From Epichloe hybrida (lineage: Eukaryota > Ascomycota > Sordariomycetes > Hypocreales > Clavicipitaceae), in assembly GCA_019022495.1 (NCBI GenBank), contig JAFEKR010000018.1, forward strand, positions 62,001 through 126,000: a DNA stretch of 64,000 nucleotides, read 5' to 3'. Shown one piece after another: positions 1 through 14,600 of the stretch (position 1 is its first letter; each line of letters opens with the position of its first letter). The position numbers were made by a program, and so were the translations under genes. The notes under the pieces were generated by a model that saw nothing but the letters and a program-made list of their open reading frames with translations, was not told where the DNA came from and searched no databases.

Positions 1-1
1 T

Positions 2-2640
2 GCAGCCATAGTGCTGCCTCTGTCAACGCTCCAGAAACTAGACACCCTGATTCTCGGCGGCGAGAGGCTACAGGAGGAATATGCCAAGAAATGGGCTTCG
101 GTGGTCAATGTCAAGAATTCATACGGTCCCTGCGAATGCACCCCAACCTCCACCGTCGGCGACGTTGACCCCGAAACGTTCGATGGGGCAAACATCGGCA
201 GGGGCAGAGGTGTCAACACATGGGTCGTGGACACAACGACTGGCGACTCTCTAGTGCCGGTAGGAAGTGTAGGCGAGTTGATGCTCGAGGGGCCACTCGT
301 GGGACCTGGTTATCTTGGAGACCCCGACAGGACTGCTTCGGTGTTTGTTAAGAACCCGACTTGGCTTACACGGGGTGCTCCAGGACATTCCGGCCGGGAG
401 GGGCGATTGTACAAGACTGGCGACCTAGTCTGCTATAATGAGGATGGAACTCTAACATATATCGGCCGCAAGGATGCCCAGATCAAGATTCATGGGCAAC
501 GAGTTGAGTTGGGCGATATAGAAAGTCACATTATGCGCCATCATTCGACAAAGCAATCAGCATGTCTGCTTCCCAAGTCTGGGCCGTGGGCTAATACGCT
601 CGTCAGCGTCTTTAGTGTCCACCGCATCCAGCAGGGACTCGATGATGTCGGCACCGCTTTGGATCAGAACGCACCCCCTGCCACCTGCACCTCCAGCTCC
701 GCATCGTCTGATACCGACGCCTCTAGCACTTGGAGTTCAGTAGAAGACTCGAGAACACCGGCATCGCAGATCATCAGCATGGACATCATACCTGATGACT
801 TCACTGCTACTATTCAGACCTACGTCGAAGCCATGAAGAGCACCCTCGAGAATTCTTTACCCGCCTACATGGTCCCGACCAGGTGGATCGCAGTCAAGGA
901 GATCCCACTCAACCCATCTGGCAAGCTGAATCGCAAGCTGGTTGAAGGCTGGCTCACTGACATGGATGAGGAGATGTATGCAAGACTCTCCGTCCTCGAC
1001 AACAGCTCTCTCTGTCGAGAACCGCAAACAGAGAATGAGGGCGTTCTCCGAGATGCTTGTAGTCGAGTTCTAAACGTTCCGGTTTCACAAGTCAATATTG
1101 AGCGCTCCTTTGTTGCCAACGGTGGCGATTCCATCTCCGCCATGCGATTGAGCCCGCAATGCCGTGCCGAGAATGTCATCTTCTCCGTTGCCACCTTACT
1201 CAAGGCAAAGTCCCTAGCAGAGGTTGCTAGGCTCTCTTCTGCAGTGTCGAATTCGATTCTTCCTCAAACTGAGGACTTCGACAGACCATTCCCTCTTTCG
1301 CCAATCCAGCAATGGTTCTTTGACCAGTCACCCAGTCACCTTGTCAATACGGCAGGCTATTATTGCAATCAATCGTTTTACGTCCGAATCAACCAAAAGG
1401 TTCCTGTGGAAAAAGTTCGTACCGCTGTTGCAAGTGTTGTCGAGAAGCACTCAATGCTTCGCGTCCAGTTTCAACAGCAAGATGGCGTCTGGACCCAAAG
1501 CATACCGAAACCCACGAGGGCCGTGTACAATTTTGAGTCTGTCAAATTTGAATCTATGCAGAAACTACAAGCTCTTGCAGCCTTGCGTCAACAGAGTCTC
1601 GATTTCGAACGTGGTCTTGTCTTTTCTGCTGATCTATGTGAAGTTGCCTCGGGCAAGCAGTACCTCATACTCATCGCACACCATTTGGTCATTGACCTTG
1701 TCTCGTGGAGAATTATCTTGGATGACCTTGAAACTGTTCTCACTGGCGGAACCCTGACGGAGAGTCTGCCTTTTCAAATTTGGAACAACCTTCAGCACCA
1801 GCAGGCCAAGACTTCAAAGTTCAAGCTCGAGTACGTCTTATCCACACAGGGCGTGAGCAATGACTTGGCTTTCTGGAATTTTGAATCAGAGACGCCGAAC
1901 GCAACACATGACCATATCAACAAGTCGTTTACGGTTGATCAGAAAACCACTTTACTTGTCTTAAAAGACGCAAACGATGCCTTCAATACTGAGCCAGTTG
2001 ACCTGTTACTATCGGCAGTGTGGGATGCATTCTTCCGCACCTTCCCATCACGAGACAGCCTTACAATCTTCAACGAGAGTCATGGTCGCGAGCCCTGGAA
2101 TGACCAAATTGACTTATCCAGGACAGTTGGCTGGTTTACCACAATGAGCCCAATAAATGTGTCGCGCGATATTGATAGTAATCGTATCAGCGTTGCAAGG
2201 TATATCAAGGATGCGAGGAGGAAGCTGCCCGCCAACGGATGGATGTACTTTGTTTCCCGGTATCTCAACAGCGATGGTATCGATGCTTTCGGTTCCCACA
2301 ACTCAGTGATGGAGATGAGTTTCAACTATCATGGCCAATTCCAGCAGCTCGAGCGCGATGATTCCTTTTTCAGCAGCATTGAGCTTCAGAACGTTTCTGA
2401 TGTAGGGCCAAATTTACCCACCTCCTCCTTGTTCAACATCAATATGTCTATTGAGGGAGGACAGACTCATGTATCCTTTTCTTGGAATCGTCACATCTCC
2501 TACCAAGATCGTATTCACCAATGGATTGACCAGATAGGACCCTCTTTGCAGTGGATTTGTGAGACTCTTGCATCCAAGTCCGCCGAGAAAACGCTCGTTG
2601 ACTACGAATTTCTGAGTCTTGACTATACGGCTCTGGGCGA
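2..2640 (+). other. NRPS module 1 (partial A)-T-E
   Basis: The window opens inside an adenylation domain after its A4 motif. Seen are the A5 motif NSYGPCECT, A7 YKTGDL and A10 NPSGKLNRK (about residue 301). A serine-rich low-complexity insert of about 60 residues lies between A8 and A10. The carrier domain has GGDS with Ser374 as the phosphopantetheine site. The epimerisation domain starts at about residue 426 with PLSPIQQWFF and carries HHLVID at 557-562. The residue loaded here should be passed on in D form. The specificity code cannot be read because its first half lies outside the window. Confidence 0.9.
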
Positions 2641-5600
2641 TCTCCAAGGCCGCATCATTCCTGAAATCGAAAGCCTGAACGAGACGACGGTACAGGATGT
2701 TTATCCCTGCTCTCCAATGGTAGAAGGCATTCTGTTAAGCCAGTTGAAAGAAACCGGACTCTATGAAACGTCTCAAATTTACGAGATGAGGCCGCGTGGA
2801 AGCCACACTATCCACTTGGGAAAGCTAACAGCGGCTTGGCAAGATGTGATGTCCCGTCAGCCATCGCTGCGAAGCATCTTTATTGAAAGTCTTGATCCAA
2901 ACATGGCCTTCAACCAAGTCGTTCTTGAAGCACCTCGCGGTGATGTTGTGCTGCTGGAGGGTGACAGCCTGCACTCTGCGCATGCATTGCTTCAAAATCT
3001 TCCAAAGGTCAACTATAAGCAACTCAAGCCCCCTCACCGGATTGCCCTTTGTAAGATTCACTCTACGGGAAGCATTCTTTGTCAGATTGAGATGAGCCAC
3101 ACCATTACCGACGGCGCATCCACAGCGATTCTCATCGAAGATTGGGCCAATGCCTACATGGGAGTCTTGAGCAAAGACAGTCTAACTGAAACATGCCGAG
3201 AATTCGCGCGAATCATGAAGGTGGACGTTGCCGAAAGCAAAAAGGCTTATTGGAAGAAGAAGCTGGCTGGCATCCAGCCTTGCCTTTTTCCCCACTTGGA
3301 CAAGATTTCAGAACCATCTGAAGTGGTTTCTTGGTCAGCTGTGGACATTGACGGCGCGGTCTTTGCTTCTATGCAGAAATTCTGCGAGTCTTATTCAATT
3401 ACCCCTGCCAGTCTATTCCACGCCGCGTGGGCACTGACATTGGCATCATATACTGGCACTGAAAGTGTTTGTTTTGGCTATATTGCTTCGGGCAGAGACC
3501 TCCCTGTTCCTGGCATTGGAGAAGCTGTTGGCGCGTACGCCAATATGATGGTCTGCCGCGCTGAGATCTCTCGAGATTGGGATAAGCACCGGTTCGTGCA
3601 ATACCTGCATCACCAAGTTCTAGAGGACATGGGGCACCAGCATTGCTCGCTGGCCGATATCCAGCACGATCTGGGTATTGTCTCCGGCCAGCAATTGTTT
3701 AATACAATTGTATCGTTTCAAAAGGATATCGGAGAGCCTGTAGAAGGGGATGGTAGTCAAGAATTTGACTTTATCGATGAAGATGGAGATGATCCCACCG
3801 AGTACGACGTTGCAATTAGCATCACATCAGGAGTCAGTTTAGCGAGGTTGTTCATCAACTGTCTGCCTTCGCGATTTACGAATGGTCAGTGTCACCGCAT
3901 TCTGTCACTGTTCAAGACCATTGTCACTTCGCTCGTTAGCGAAGAAAGTCCGCAGAGCGATGCGAGCACCCTACGTGGCGTTGACACGATAACCGACGAG
4001 GATTTGCAAGACATTTGGTCGTGGAACTCGGAAGTTCCCGATGATGCGGATACATGTCTTCATGGCATTATAGCGGAGGTGGCACGAGAACAACCCGAAG
4101 CTCACGCTGTGAACGCCTGGGATGGTGATTGGACATACAGCGAACTGGAGCGAAATGCGACTCTACTGGCTCAACATCTGGCTCACCTCGGCGTCAGGCC
4201 TGGCGACGTGGTCGCCTTGTACTCTGAGAAGTCGCGCTGGGTATCGGTGGCTATGCTTGCAGCGCTAAAGGTTGGGGGAGTTTCCACTTTGATGGATTGT
4301 TCCCAGTCAGAAGATGATCTTCGTAGTACTTTGGGGCATTCTCAGCCAACTCTGCTACTCTCGTCTGGTTCAGCGAAACCAATAGTGGCCAAGCTCACGG
4401 ATCGACCCATTGTGGTTGTCGATGATGCTCTTCTCGACGCGTTGTCCAAAAAAAAACCTTCACCTCTGCCCAATTTGCAGTCGTCGAACAAGGCGTGCCT
4501 TGTATTTTCCTCTGGGTCTGCCGGCCCGCCGAAAGGCGTGGTTCTGACACATGCCAATCTCAGCGGCGTTGTCAAACACCAACAGGAAACCCAGGGGTAC
4601 AAGCCTGGATCAAGAGTCTATGACTTTATGCGATATGCCTCCACTATAAGCTGGAAAGTGTTTATACACACCTTTACCAGCGGCAGCTGCCTCTGTGTAC
4701 CTTCGGAATCTGAGCATCAACGGGACCTTGCGGAATCAATACGCCGCTGGCAACCCACCATCCTAGACATTACCCCCTCAGCAGCCGCCGTCCTGCAAGA
4801 TGACGTCGTTCAGTCATTGCAGACTCTGATATTAGGCGGCGAACGTCTGTCCCCCGATGACGCCAGGCACTGGGCTCCGTTGGTGGACCTGAAGTTTACA
4901 TATGGCTCCTGCGAGTGCACTTCGATAGCTACCGTGGGTACTATTCGCACCGAAGAAGCCGATGAGCCCAGAATCGGAAGAGGCGCCGGTATGAATACGT
5001 GGATAACTGATGCGCGAGATGGCACAACTCTGTTACCCATCGGCAGCATTGGTGAGCTTGTCTTGGAGGGACCTTTGATCGGGGGCGGTTACCTCGGCGA
5101 TGCGGAGAAAGCCAACACAGCAGCTCTCGTGAACAACCCACCATGGCTCGTTCGCGGTAGTGGAGATGCGAAATATCCAGGCCGTACAGGCCGGTTGTTC
5201 AAGACTGGCGACCTCGCCCGCTACAACAAAGATGGCACATTGACCTTCGTTGCCCGCAAAGAGGCCCAGGTGAGGATTCACGGCCGGCATGTGGAACTGG
5301 GGGAAGTTGAGAAGCACATGGTGCTCACATCTTCAATACGTCAAGCCGCCTGCTTACTTCCGAAGTCTGGTCGCTACGCCAACAAACTCGTCGGTGTCTT
5401 CAGTCTTGAAGGAGAAGCCTTGGAGAGTGACGGAGATCTTGAGAGCGATGATGCGTTGCAGCTCATTGCGAGTGACAGGGCCGAAGAAGTGAAAGATTGC
5501 ATTCAGTCGTTACAGGCTGCGCTAGATAACTCGGTGCCCGCGTTCATGGTACCAGTTGTCTGGGTAGTGCTGAAGAACATCCCCGTGGCCCATTCTGGCA

Positions 5601-8600
5601 AGTCGGACCGCAAGCGGATCGAGGATTGGCTCTGCAACCTCGACGAAGAAACGTACAGCAGAATATCCAACGCTGGGTCGTCATCATGCGGTCCGGTTAC
5701 CGTATCAGAAAGGGTCATCCGGGACGCGTGCAGCCACACTCTCAACGTCCCACCCAACCATATCAACATGCAGCGATCGTTCATCGCCAACGGTGGCGAC
5801 TCTATCTCCGCCATGCGAATCAGCCCGTATTGCCGCGCGGCTGGCGTTACGGTCACGGTCGCGTCATTGCTCAAAGCCAAAAAACTGGTCCATGTCGCTG
5901 CTTCGGCCACCATTGCCAAGGGTCCGACACTGCCTCTGGAGGAAGACTTTGGCAAGCCGTTCAGCCTGTCACCAATCCAACAGTGGTTTTTTGCCCAATC
6001 GCCATCTGACAAGGTGACCACCACGAGCTATTATTGCAATCAGGCGTTCTATGTACGAATCAAACGTCAGACACGTCCGGGGGAAGTGGCTACTGCCATC
6101 AGCAAGATTGTGCAGCAGCATTCCATGTTGAGGGCACGGTTTCAGCTGCACAAGGCAACAAACACGTGGACACAGCTGGTTCCCAAGCCCGAAGATGCCG
6201 TCTACAATTTCACCTCTTCGCATGCTGACTCGCTTGCCAACGTCAAAACAATCATCACTCAACGACACGAACAGCTGGACATTGAGCGAGGTTTGGTCTT
6301 TAGCGCAGACCTGTTTACGCTTCCATCTGGAGAGCAATACCTCGCTGCTATAGCTCATCACCTAGTTGTCGACTTGGTGTCTTGGCGTATTATATTGGAC
6401 GATTTGGAGACCCTCCTGCAGGGAGGGACCATCCTTCCAGGCCTGCCTTTTCAGGTTTGGCAAAATCTTCAGACACAAGAGGCCAAGTCGCCGATGTACT
6501 TGCCCGAGAAGGTGCTGTCTAGCAAGATCCAGAACGAGCTCAACTTTTGGAACTACACGTCAACCACACCGAACACCTTTGATGACCACAACGAGCATTC
6601 CTTTGAAGTTGACCATGTGACAACGGCCATTTTGCTCAAGGAGGCCAACAGGGCGTTCAATACTGAGCCAGTTGATCTGATTCTTGCGTCAGTTTGGCAT
6701 GCGTTCTTCCATACTTTTAAGACGCGCGATGGTCTCACTGTATTCAACGAGGGACACGGCCGCGAGCCTTGGGCCCCCGAAATTGATCTTTCCCGAACTG
6801 TCGGCTGGTTTACCACAATGACGCCGATGCACGTGTCACGCGACCACACTACGAGCGACATTGCAAGAGTTGTCAAGGATATCAGAAGGCAGCTACCCTC
6901 AAATGGTTGGGCATACTTCACCTCACGCTATCTCAGCGATGAGGGCATCAAGGCCTTTGAGTCTCACGACTGCGTCATGGAGGTGCTCTTTAATTACCAC
7001 GGCCAGTTCCAACAGCTGGAGTCTGACGAATCCTTGTTCGAAAATATCGCACTCGATGACATATTCGATGTTGGCTCTGACCTGCCTACGTCAGCACTCT
7101 TTAGCATCAACGTTTCCATCGAAGGCGGCCAAACCAAGTTCACATTCTCATGGAACAAACACATCAGCCACCAAAACCTCATCAGAGACTGGATGGCGCA
7201 AGTAGGGCCGTCGATGCAAGCCCTCTGTACCTCTCTATCAGTCTCCAAGCCCTCTCACACAATTGTGGATTACGAGTTTCTGGATTTAGACTACGGAGCC
7301 TTGGATGAGCTGCAAAATCGTATCATTCCCGCCATCTTGTCCGAAACTGGATCCACAATCATTGACATCTACCCTTGCTCACCCATGGTAGATGGTATTT
7401 TACTCAGCCAGATCAGGGCTCCAGAGGCTTATAAGACCTTGCTCACGTACGAGATGAAACCCAACGGTGGCCAACGCCCGCTTGATATCAAAAAATTGGC
7501 CGAGGCGTGGCAAGGAGTCATTTCGCGCCATCCAGCCCTTCGCAGCGTGTTTGTCGAAGGGGTCGACAAGAACACGGCATTTACACAAGCTGTGCTCGAG
7601 TCATACAAGGGAGAAGTCATTTTACTAGAGGCTGAAACCAAGACGGCGGCTGTAGCTTTGATTCGACAGCTACCTGCGGTTAATTATCAACAGCTCAGAC
7701 CAGCTCATCGCCTTGTCCTGTGCCGAAACGTAGAGGACGACACCATTATCTGCCAGATTGAGATGAACCACACCATTATCGATGGTGCGTCCACTGCAAT
7801 TTTGTTGAATGACTGGTCGAAAGCCTATAGTGGAAGATTAGGCACAGAGACCCTTCTCGAAACAAGTCGCAACTTTGTCCGGGCTCTCAAGGCCAGTCCT
7901 TTGGCCAGCAAGATGGCATATTGGAAGAACAAGCTGGCTGGAGTAGAACCCTGCCACTTTCCACAACTTGCCGGAGCGCCCACTGCCGCAGATGGCTTCG
8001 GCACGACCAGCGCAGACCTTGACGGTGACGACTTCAAGGTTCTCCAGCACTTTTGTGAATCTCAATCCGTTACCCCCGCGAGCATATTCCAGAGCGCCTG
8101 GGCGCTATTGCTGTCCACTTACACAAGTAATGATTCGGTCTGCTTTGGATACATCGCATCGGGTCGCGATATGCCCATCGACGGCATTGAAGACTCTGTC
8201 AATGCTTATGCCAATATGATAATTTGCAGAGCAGATGTGTCGCGCGAGCTGACCCCACAGCAATTCGTCCAGCGGCTTCATGATCAAGTTTTGGAGGATC
8301 TTGACTTTCAGCACTGCTCTCTGGCTGATATACAGCATAACCTTCAACTCCCCTCTGAGAATTCATTGTTCAACACGATTGTGTCTTTCCAGAAGGACGA
8401 TGCTGACATGGCAAACGATGTCAATGTCGGAGATTTAACTTTCATTGACATGGACCATGAAGATCCCACCGAAGTAAGACTGAAGCCCCCCCCCCCCCCC
8501 GCCACCATCCTGGAAAGTTGCGTGTTGTTATTTTATTTTATTAATCACTTGAGACAGTACGATGTTTCTTTCGACACAAGTTACGGCAAGACTCAATCAA

Positions 8601-11600
8601 CGATGTCTCTTGATTACCGCATGTCATGTATCACACCTGACCAAGCTGAGCGTGTCATTTCACTCTTGAGGACCATCATCATGTCAATGGTCGGCGACAA
8701 GAAATCGTCAAAAAGCTTGGCCGACATTGACACGATGGGTGAAGACGATCTCGAGCAAATCTGGGACTGGAACGCTGTCGTTCCAGAGACAGTGGAAGCC
8801 CTAGTGCACGATGTGATAACAGAAACAGCACATAAATTTCCCACCTCACTGGCCATCTGCGCCTGGGACGGCTCTTGGACTTATCAGCAGTTGGACAGTC
8901 TCTCGTCAAAACTCGCTTACAAATTAGTCATGCTTGGTGTCGGCCCTGAAAAGATAGTCCCCCTTTGCTTCGAAAAGAGTCGATGGATGCCTTTGGCAGC
9001 GCTCGCAGTCATGAAGGCTGGAGGTACGAGTGTTGCTCTGGATTCTTCCCTCCCAGAGGAGCGGTTGCGCACCATTCTACAGCAGGTAAAGCCAACGATG
9101 ATTCTCTCTTCGTCGTCCAATGCAGACATGGTGAAACGCTCAACGACCGGCCCCATCTTCTTGGTCAATGAAGCCAACATTGGTTGCCTGGAATCGCCAC
9201 CTGCTTTGCCCGCGGTCATTTCGGATGTCACACCTTATAATACGCTGTATATCGTATTCACCTCTGGCAGTACAGGCATTCCGAAGGGCGTCATGATCAG
9301 TCACTCTAATTTTGCCAGTTCCCTCCACCATCAACGCGGTGCCCACAACTTCGAGGCGGGTGCGCGCGTCTATGACTTTGCATCGTACACGTTCGACACG
9401 TCGTGGCAGAATTTGCTCAGTGCTCTCGAGTGCGGTGCCTGTCTCTGTATACCATCAAACACTGAACGCCAGAACGATTTAGCTGGCTCGATGGAAAGGT
9501 TCAACGTCACCCTCGCGGACATGACCCTATCCGCCGTTCAACTTCTACCTGCTAGTACGCTCAAGAGATTAGACACATTGATTTTCGGTGGTGAGGCTCT
9601 CTCACCTGCACTTGCCCAGCATTGGGCCGGCATGGTAAACGTCAAAAACGCGTACGGCCCATGTGAGTGCACTCCGACGGCAACCGTGGCATCCATCAAC
9701 CCAGAGAATGCGCAAGTCGCCAGTATCGGCCATGGAATTGGTGTAAACACATGGATCGTGAGCACTGCCGGTGATTCTCTTGTCCCTATAGGCAGTATTG
9801 GTGAGCTGGTTCTCGAAGGGCCACTGGTTGGTCCTGGTTATCTCAATAATCCAGACAGGACAGCGGCGTCTTTTATTAAAAATCCTTCCTGGTTGCTCCG
9901 TGGCTCGGCAACTCATTCCGGACGTCAAGGTCGCTTGTACAAGACTGGCGATCTTGTGCGCTATCAGCCTGATGGCAGCATGACTTTTGTTGGGCGGAAA
10001 GATGACCAGGTCAAAATCAACGGCCAACGTCTCGAGCTGGGCGACGTCGAATATTACGTCAGCTCCAACATAACGATCGACTGTAACGTGCGGGTTGTTG
10101 CGGAAGTGGTCAAGCCTCAAGATGGTGAAAGGCGTGCTCTGGTGGCTTTCTTGGGTGTGGAGGATACATCGAAAGGCCTGGACACGATCATCGACGGTCT
10201 GGCTGACAGACTCGCCGCCCAGGTGCCTGCATACATGATACCTTCTGCCTACATGCTGCTTCCGAGCATACCGATGACCCCCTCGGCCAAGACAGATCGA
10301 CGAAAGCTACGAGCCATGGCCGAGCGACTCACGAGGGTCGAACTCATGGCTCACGGGCCGGCACAAGCGGAAAGACTAGCACCAAAGACGCCAGAGGAGA
10401 TTCAGCTTCAGGGACTGTGGTCCGATGTGCTCGGGATCCCGCGAGAGGCCATTTCCTCTGATGATAGCTTCCTGCGCGTCGGGGGCGATTCGATCGGCGC
10501 CATGAAGCTCGCTGCCTTGGCCCGTGACAACGGCCTTGCTCTCACCGTTACCGATGTCTTTCGTCATCCGTGCCTCAAAGATCTCGCCAAAATCACCTGC
10601 AAGTCACTCGGCGATCAACAACAAGCCGCGCCGCCATTCTCGTTGCTTCCTGGCAAGCTGGACGCGTCAGATGCACGTGCCCGGATCGCCCAGGTCTGCG
10701 ACGTCAGCGCAGCGCTCGTAGAAGACGCATTTCCGTGTACACCGTTGCAGGAAGGTCTTTTGGCGCTCACTTTGAGACGATCTGGTGATTATGTGGCCCA
10801 AAACACGTTCCAGCTGCAGCCTACTGTCGACATCGCTCGCTTCCAACGTGCCTGGGACCACGTCGTTGCAACAACGCCAATTCTGCGAACACGGATCGTC
10901 GACCTCGACACGCAAGGATTGGTTCAGTCGATTCTTGCAGAAGAGCCGGCAACATGGCCGGAACCCACCAGCACCACGCTCTATCAAGAAGCAGACAGGG
11001 CGCTGGGCATGGGCCCAGGCACACCTCTCACGCGATATGCCATTACTCGGGATTCCCATGACCAGCATTCCTTCGTCTGGACAGTGCATCATGCCCTGTA
11101 CGACGGGTGGTCAATGCCGCTGGTCCTTGAGAGGTTGGAGATGGCGTACAAGGGAAACACTTTACGCACGCCACCACCGTTCCAAGACTTCGTGAAGTTC
11201 ATTGGCCACGTTGATCAAGGTCGCGCCGAAGCGTTCTGGACCTCTCAATTCGACAGACTTCATGCCCAAGCTTTCCCGGCGCTCCCCTCACCGGCGTACC
11301 AGCCGCGGTCAGACACTGGGATTTCGCACCATATCGAACACCTGGCATGGCCCAAGACGGATACGACCCCGTCTACCGCTATACGCGCGGCACTGTCGAT
11401 CCTCATTGCAGTGTATTCCGATTCTCCCGACGCGCTCTTTGGTGCGACAGTTACCGGTCGGCAGGCACCAGTCCCTGGAGTCGAGAACATGACGGGTCCA
11501 ACCATTGCTACAGTACCAGTCCGGGTGATTCTTGATAGAGAACAAACCATCAATCAATTGTTGGAGCGGGTCCAGGCGCAAGTCATTGACATGACGGCAT

Positions 11601-14600
11601 TCGAGCAAACAGGTCTGCAGCAAATTCGCAGATTCAGCGACTCCGCTAGGCAAGCCTGCGACTTTCAAACGCTGTTGCTCATTCATCCAATTGAAGACTC
11701 TGGCGACTCGTCAAGCCTGCTCTTTGACTACACGGATGAGGAAGGGGGTGGTAGGGCGAATGCAGAGGAAAGCCTCGATGCTGGTTTTGATACACATGCT
11801 CTCACGATTGAGTGCGATCTTGAGAACACGGGCGCCTTGCTTCGCTTCAGGTTCGACTCTCAAGTCATCAGAAAAGCTCAAGTGGAAAGGCTCGCATCCC
11901 TGCTTGACCTGGTACTGCGCCAGCTTTGCGACCCGGACAGGTCACAGCTGAGGATTTCCGAACTTGACATGGTCAGCCCCGGAGACTTGGCCGAGATTTG
12001 GGGCTGGAACGCGATGGTGCCCGAGTCCATCGACCAAGCCGTGCACGACCTGATTTCCGAGAACGCCCATAATCAGCCCAGTGCCGACGCGGTCTGCGCG
12101 TGGGACGGCAACTGGACATACGAACAACTCGATTCCATTTCTACCCGCATTGCCTATCGCCTTGTCAGCCTGGGTGTAGGTCCTGATGTCATTGTGCCGG
12201 TCTGCTTCGAGAAGTCACGCTGGACGCCTGCAGCGATGCTGGCCGTGATGAAGGCTGGAGGGGCATCGGTTGCCTTGGACACCACGTTGCCGCAAGACAG
12301 ATTACGCAGCATTATGCAACAGGTCAACCCGTCACTTGTCCTGTCGTCCTCGTCGAGCCGGAGCCTCGCAGAGGCGTTGACTGACCAGCCGGTTATCGTC
12401 TTGGGCGAGGAAGAACAGAGCAAGTTCGATCATGAGCCCGCTCGAGCACTCCCCAGAGTCAAGCCATGGAACAAGCTTTATGTCGTATTTACATCGGGCA
12501 GCACGGGCGTTCCAAAGGGTGTGATGGTCACTCACTCCAACTTCAGCAGCGCCATCCATCACCAACAGGCCATTACCGGGTTCCGCAAGTCTTCACGCGT
12601 ATACGACCTCGCTAGATATGCTTTTGATATCAGCTGGTCTAATTTCATCCACACTATGGCTGCTGGGGGCTGTCTCTGCATCCCCTCACAGCACGAGGCC
12701 CTCGGGGATATCACGAGTACGGTGCAGGCTTACAACGCAAACTTCATAGACATGACGCCATCTGTGGCAAGCACCCTGCGACCATCGGAATTAAGCAGCC
12801 TCAAAACCGTCGTGTTCGCTGGCGAGGCAGTCACCAATCAACAAGCTGCACAATGGTCAAAGCAAGCCCGTGTGCTCAACATGTATGGCCCGGCCGAATG
12901 CACACCGAAGGCTACATTGGCCGAGCTCGACGGAACAGCGACTGCCCAGCCGACAGCTAGCATTGGTCGCGGAGTCGGCGCGTGTACTTGGGTTGTTGAT
13001 CCATCAAATCACCACAACCTCGTCCCAATCGGCACGGTGGGAGAATTGGTGCTCGAGGGGCCGATCGTCGGGTCTGGTTATCTTGGCGATGCCGAGAGGA
13101 CTGCAGCCGCATTTGTTCGTGATCCAGCTTGGCTGCTCCGCGGTGGTGGGCCTGGTCACCGGGGCCGTAGCGGGCGCGTATATAAAACCGGCGACCTTGT
13201 CCAGTACAATGCCGACGGTAGTCTGACGTTTATCGGCCGAAAGGATAGCCAGGTCAAGATCAACGGCCAGCGTCTGGAGCTCGGCGATGTGGAAGTCAAC
13301 GTTGCCTCGAGCCTCGACACCGACACCGGTTCCGAGGTCCGGCTCGCAGCAGAGGTTATAACACCTCTGGACAGCAGCAAAGCAATGCTGGTGGCTTTTA
13401 TACAGCCGCCATCCAGACCACAACAACAACAACAACAGCCAAGTGATGTCAACTACTCGGACATGCGCTCGCTGACAGCCGGCCTCAACGATCGCCTCGC
13501 CTCCAAGGTTCCGAGCCACATGATCCCCTCGGCCTACATAATGGTTGAAAAGATGCCGCTTTCCGCCTCCGGGAAGCTAGATCGCAAGCAGCTGCGCGCG
13601 ATGGGCGCAAAACTCACCCTGTCGGAGCTGCTCACGAGCTCGAGCCTTTCCCAGACGGAGCCCCGGTTGCCGTCAACACCCATGGAGCTCTGCCTGCGGG
13701 GACTTTGGGCTTCCGTCCTCGGCACTGATTCCGATTCGATATGTGCGGATGACAGCTTCCTCCACCTCGGCGGAGATTCCATTCAGGCCATGAAACTCGC
13801 GCAACGAGCCCGTGACCAGGGTCTCCATCTTGCCGTGGCTGATGTCCTGGTCTTCCCGAAATTGTCGCAGATGGCGCTCCGGCTCGGGACGTTGGACGCC
13901 GAGTCCGGCGGTGCGCGTGCACGCGTGGTCGAATATCAACGATTCTCGCTCCTGCCACCGGGCAGTCAACCAGAGGTGGAGAAGATACTGGTTGAACACG
14001 GCATCTCAGCAGACAACGTGGAGGATATCCTCCCCGTCACCGACCAGCAGGCCAGATATCTTCTTGGAACTTACACAACGGCCCGCAGCGCCGTCTACTA
14101 CCACACGCGGGACCGCGACGGCGATGCCGACCTGGACCGGATAAAGCACGCCTGCGCCAGCCTTGTCAGGCGTCTCGACATGATGAGAGCTGTTTTCATC
14201 GCATACAAGGACATGTTTCTGCAGGCAGTGCTCACGCACATGGACCTGAACATTGGTGTGTTTGAAACCGCGACGGATACCTTGGATGAATATACCTTGA
14301 AGTTGAAGAAGCAGGACCTGCTCTGCAATCTGTCATTCGGAACCCCCGTCTCAAAAATTTCCCTCATTCGCCAGACACGGGAGAAGAAGCACCGCCTCGT
14401 GATCCGCCTTTCCCACGCCCAGTATGACGGCACGGCGCTTGCGAAGATGTGGGCTGCCTTTGAAGACGCCTACAACAATAGCAGCAGCAACAACCCGGCT
14501 CCTCTCGACAACGCAGACTTGAGCTTTGCGCGATACATTCATGCCTTGTCCCTGACGGATAAGCAGAAGGCGATTGAGTACTGGCAGAACATGCTGCGAG

